From: an uncultured bacterium
GTDB lineage: Bacteria; Bacteroidota; Bacteroidia; Bacteroidales; Muribaculaceae
Length of the DNA: 64,000 bases
Assembly (NCBI GenBank): GCA_905214715.1
Contig: CAJMMT010000010.1
Span: 47,610-111,609 of the forward strand
Direction: 5' to 3'
Part shown: in pieces, positions 61,803 through 64,000 of the stretch
How the letters are laid out: each line of letters starts with the position of its first letter
Numbering within the stretch: position 1 is the first letter of the stretch
Notes under the pieces: generated by a model
What the model was told of the DNA's origin: nothing
The model's database searches: none
Seen by the model: only the letters and a program-made list of their open reading frames with translations
Made by a program: the position numbers and the translations under genes

Positions 61803-63473
61803 ATGACAACTGACAACTCGACATACAGGCAGCTTTTTCACTCTTTGATTCAGCATAAGGAATCGGAAGTGGTGGAGTTCAAGAAGGCGGAGAATAACTT
61901 CGACTTCGATGACCTCGGTAAGTATTTCTCGGCATTGAGCAATGAGGCGAATTTGCGTGAGCTTCCTTTTGCGTGGATGGTATTCGGCTATGATGAAAAG
62001 AAGCATGAAATCGTCGGAACATCTTATAAGGATGGCGAGGGTGCGCTGAACAAGTTGAAGCAAGACCTCACTAATAACATGAGTGACGGTCAGACTTTTC
62101 GCGAGATTGTTCCAGTCGAGGTTGACGGTAAGCGTATCCTGATGTTCAAGATTCCGTCTTCGCCGAGAAATATCGTTATGAAGTGGAAGGGCATCGCATA
62201 CGGTCGCGACGGCGAGAGTCTGAAGCCTCTCAATCAGTCGAAGCAGGATGAAATCCGAAATCAGACACCCTACCAAGACTGGTCTGCGGCGATTGTGCCC
62301 AATGCTACGCTCGATGATCTTGACGAAGTGGCGATCGCCAAAGCCCGCAAGATGTTTAAGAAAGTGCACAGCCGGATTCCGGTTGCCGAAGTCAATAGTT
62401 GGTCTGATGAGAAGTTTTTGAGCAAATGCGGTCTTATGATTGACGGCAAGCTGAAACGTGCCGCCATTATCCTGCTTGGCAAGATGTTCTCTGAGAATCT
62501 GCTCACACCTGCTGTGATCCAGGTTACATGGACATTGCGCGACAAAAACAAGGATGTTGTAGATTACGAGCATTTCTCTGTTCCTTACATCTTGACGGTC
62601 GATGAGATTCTTGCCAAAATCCACAACCTGACGCTACGTGAAATGCCGGGCGGCACACTGTTTCCTGATACGATGAAGCAGTATGATGATTATACCATCC
62701 GTGAGGCCCTTCACAACTGTATAGCTCACTCAAATTACGTGCTTCAACAAAGAATAAATCTTGTTGAGAATCCCGGATTTCTTTACTATTCGAACGGTGG
62801 TTCGTTCATTCCCGGGACACTTGAAGAGGTTCTGACCACCGATACACCACAGCAGTTCTTCCGAAACGCTTGCCTTTGCAAGGCTATGGTGCATTTCAAT
62901 ATGATTGATACCGTGAGCCGTGGCATCAAGAAGATGTTCACCGAGCAGTGGGAGCGCCGTTTCCCCATGCCAGACTATGAGATTGACAACGACCGACAGC
63001 ATGTGGCCGTACGCATCTACGGAACGTCCATTGACGAACGCTACACGAATATGCTCAAGAACAACGACACGCTGACCCTCTGGGACTGCATCTCGCTCGA
63101 TGCCATTCAGAAGGGCCACCGTATCGACAAAACCGTGGCGCAGGACATGATTCATCGCGGACTCATCGAAGGCGAAGCTCCAAATTACCGTATCTCACTG
63201 ACTGTGGCTAAGAAAACAAAACAGCTCTCCGGTTATACTCGCGTTGTAGGCCTTGAACGCGATAAGATAAAGCACATGGTGCTCCAGTACATCCAGAACT
63301 CCGGCAGCGATGGTGCTAAGCGTAGCGACATTATGGAATATCTCGCCGGCACTCTCCCCAGCCGAAACACTCCAGAACAGAATAACATATTTATTAGCAA
63401 TATACTCAGAGAAATGACAAAAGAGCAGAAAGTGTTCTTCAATAATAAAAAATGGTATTATAAACTCTTGTAG
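61803..63473 (+). CDS. AlbA_2/Schlafen-like ATP-binding protein with C-terminal wHTH
   Basis: The product is 556 residues. The N-terminal AlbA_2 (Schlafen core-like) domain shows ESEVVEFKKAENNFDFDDLG (about residues 18-37), FAWMVFGYDEKKHEIVGT and IPSSPRNIVMKWKGIAYGR. A GHKL-like ATP-binding segment follows (IREALHNCIAHSNY and NPGFLYYSNGGSFIPG), then a C-terminal winged helix (YIQNSGSDGAKRSDIMEYL). These proteins commonly sit inside type I restriction operons of Bacteroidota; their role may be regulatory or antiviral. Its base composition matches hsdR rather than the SPARTA block, which suggests it was once adjacent to hsdR. Confidence 0.85.
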   Translation: MTTDNSTYRQLFHSLIQHKESEVVEFKKAENNFDFDDLGKYFSALSNEANLRELPFAWMVFGYDEKKHEIVGTSYKDGEGALNKLKQDLTNNMSDGQTFREIVPVEVDGKRILMFKIPSSPRNIVMKWKGIAYGRDGESLKPLNQSKQDEIRNQTPYQDWSAAIVPNATLDDLDEVAIAKARKMFKKVHSRIPVAEVNSWSDEKFLSKCGLMIDGKLKRAAIILLGKMFSENLLTPAVIQVTWTLRDKNKDVVDYEHFSVPYILTVDEILAKIHNLTLREMPGGTLFPDTMKQYDDYTIREALHNCIAHSNYVLQQRINLVENPGFLYYSNGGSFIPGTLEEVLTTDTPQQFFRNACLCKAMVHFNMIDTVSRGIKKMFTEQWERRFPMPDYEIDNDRQHVAVRIYGTSIDERYTNMLKNNDTLTLWDCISLDAIQKGHRIDKTVAQDMIHRGLIEGEAPNYRISLTVAKKTKQLSGYTRVVGLERDKIKHMVLQYIQNSGSDGAKRSDIMEYLAGTLPSRNTPEQNNIFISNILREMTKEQKVFFNNKKWYYKLL

Positions 63474-63485
63474 TTGGACAAAAAT

Positions 63486-63700
63486 ACATGTAAATTCTAT
63501 TAAATCACATGTATTTAAGCGCAATTACATGTAGTTGGCGTGTAGTTGACATGTAGTTGAATTCAAAAACGAGTATTTGGCGAATAGTTCGCCAACGACA
63601 TAGTCGTTAATCTTTGGCTGTTGAACGATTCATCCGACTAAAAAGGCCAAATTCAACCGAAAATTATTGGTTGGATAAAGTTTTCTCATGTAGTTGGCGA
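63486..63700. repeat. CATGTAGTTG repeats and hairpins between AlbA_2 and integrase genes
   Basis: In this 288-bp gap ACATGTAGTTGGCG (63527-63540), TGTAGTTGAC (63541-63550), ACATGTAGTTGA (63549-63560) and CATGTAGTTGGCG (63687-63699) share one core, with partial ACATGTA copies at 63486 and 63507. A perfect hairpin, TTGGCGAA-TAG-TTCGCCAA (63577-63595), carries the same GTTGGCG element, and AACGAC/GTCGTT follows directly. These may be binding sites for the recombinase or excisionase. No gene is seen. Confidence 0.55.
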
Positions 63701-63761
63701 GGGCTAGCGCGAAATAATTATTTTAGGCCTCATTGCATCCAAGTGGAATGACATTATAGCA

Positions 63762-64000
63762 TCAGTCAATAGGAAGTGGCGGGAAAGAGTCGATGGCGGC
63801 TTGTTTGAGGGCATCGACGGCACGGGTGTATTTTTCGGTGTGGGCGAGGCCGCTGTGGCCGAGGATGCTGGCTACGGTCTTGATGTTGGCTCCGTTGCTC
63901 AACAGGTTGGTTCCGCAGCTGTGGCGGGCGCAGTGCCAAGTGATATGTTTCTGGATGCCGGCGCGAGCCACCCAGTGGCGCAAGGCTTTCAGGCACATGG
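63762..64000 (-). CDS. Tyrosine recombinase (integrase), C-terminal part
   Basis: Only the last about 79 residues are in the window; the gene continues past the right edge. The catalytic core is visible: HCARHSCGTNLLSNGANIKT (His-x-x-Arg), VASILGHSGLAHTEKYTR (LGH with its His, then the Tyr nucleophile in EKYTR). It is transcribed toward the element interior. It should catalyse integration at the 3' end of tRNA-Thr(CGT) and excision with the HTH protein at 46021. The arrangement implies the attachment site on this side lies shortly beyond the window. Confidence 0.93.
   Translation of the reverse strand, partial: MCLKALRHWVARAGIQKHITWHCARHSCGTNLLSNGANIKTVASILGHSGLAHTEKYTRAVDALKQAAIDSFPPLPID

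Larger units (their letters stand above)
44617..64000. mobile_element. Integrative mobilizable element with a restriction and SPARTA defence cargo (right end not in window)
   Basis: The left border is the 3' end of tRNA-Thr. Inside, in order, are two unknown genes, an excisionase-like HTH, a replication-like protein, a DnaC/IstB-like ATPase, a candidate oriT, MobC and relaxase, a membrane-anchored protein, XRE, hsdM, hsdS, hsdR, TIR-APAZ, short Argonaute, an unknown CxxC protein, a Fic-like remnant, an AlbA_2 protein, and a tyrosine recombinase C-terminus transcribed inward from the right. There are mobilization genes but no conjugation (tra) genes in view, so transfer probably uses a helper element. 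The missing right end could hold more genes. Confidence 0.85.

Noticed and set aside
63486..63700. CRISPR or plasmid iterons
   Set aside because: Too few copies, uneven spacing and no adjacent cas or rep gene. Accessory protein-binding sites are more likely.

Overview
The window looks like a contig from a gut Bacteroidales bacterium, most likely Muribaculaceae. Evidence for this: Bacteroidota-type promoters with a TAnnTTTG -7 box in front of many genes, TonB-dependent uptake, secreted proteins with type IX (Por-like) C-terminal tails, DUF4270 and SusE/F-like proteins, and the gene order thrS-infC-rpmI-rplT. It has three parts.

(1) Positions 1 to about 1.2 kb, minus strand, are AT-rich and phage-like. 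A 282-codon reading frame (195-1043) is open from ATG to TGA except for five in-frame TAG codons, with no in-frame TAA or TGA. This is the signature of a phage that reads TAG as an amino acid, probably glutamine. It overlaps a second gene cut by the window edge and lies beside a tRNA-Ile(GAT) gene. About 0.7 kb with no clear gene follows, so the junction with host DNA is unresolved (prophage end or assembly chimera).

(2) Positions 1.88-44.6 kb are host chromosome: a flavodoxin and TonB receptor pair; a TPR protein; thrS, infC, rpmI, rplT; a divergent EF-G paralogue of the EF-G2 type that lacks the catalytic His; envelope proteins including a TolC homologue; mgtC; galE; a nucleotidyltransferase; holB; an AddB-like nuclease; ffh; panD-panC; a half-length GT5 protein; DUF4270; CapA; an M48 protease; large secreted proteins; ridA; two ABC-F ATPases; and an M6 protease. 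Convergent gene pairs are separated by very long perfect hairpins (28 and 23 bp stems). A 186-bp non-coding element with perfect 24-bp terminal inverted repeats lies upstream of ridA. Three genes have a -7 box ending exactly 4 nt before the ATG, suggesting leaderless mRNAs.

(3) From tRNA-Thr(CGT) at 44.54 kb to the window end lies an integrative mobilizable element: a border with an 11-bp tandem repeat, two unknown genes, an excisionase-like HTH protein, a replication-initiator-like protein and a DnaC/IstB-like ATPase, a candidate oriT, MobC, a relaxase whose 3' end and downstream DNA carry a run of GGGG/CCCC hairpins, and, at the far right, the C-terminal half of a tyrosine recombinase. Its cargo is a defence island: an XRE regulator overlapping hsdM, hsdS, hsdR (type I restriction-modification), then a TIR-APAZ gene and a short Argonaute (a SPARTA-type system), then an unrecognised 299-residue protein with a CxxC motif and an HxHxQ motif that may be a third component, a decayed Fic/VbhA-like remnant, and an AlbA_2/Schlafen-like protein that usually accompanies type I systems. 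The SPARTA block looks inserted into a restriction operon. The regulator, restriction and Argonaute genes are packed closely enough to be co-transcribed.
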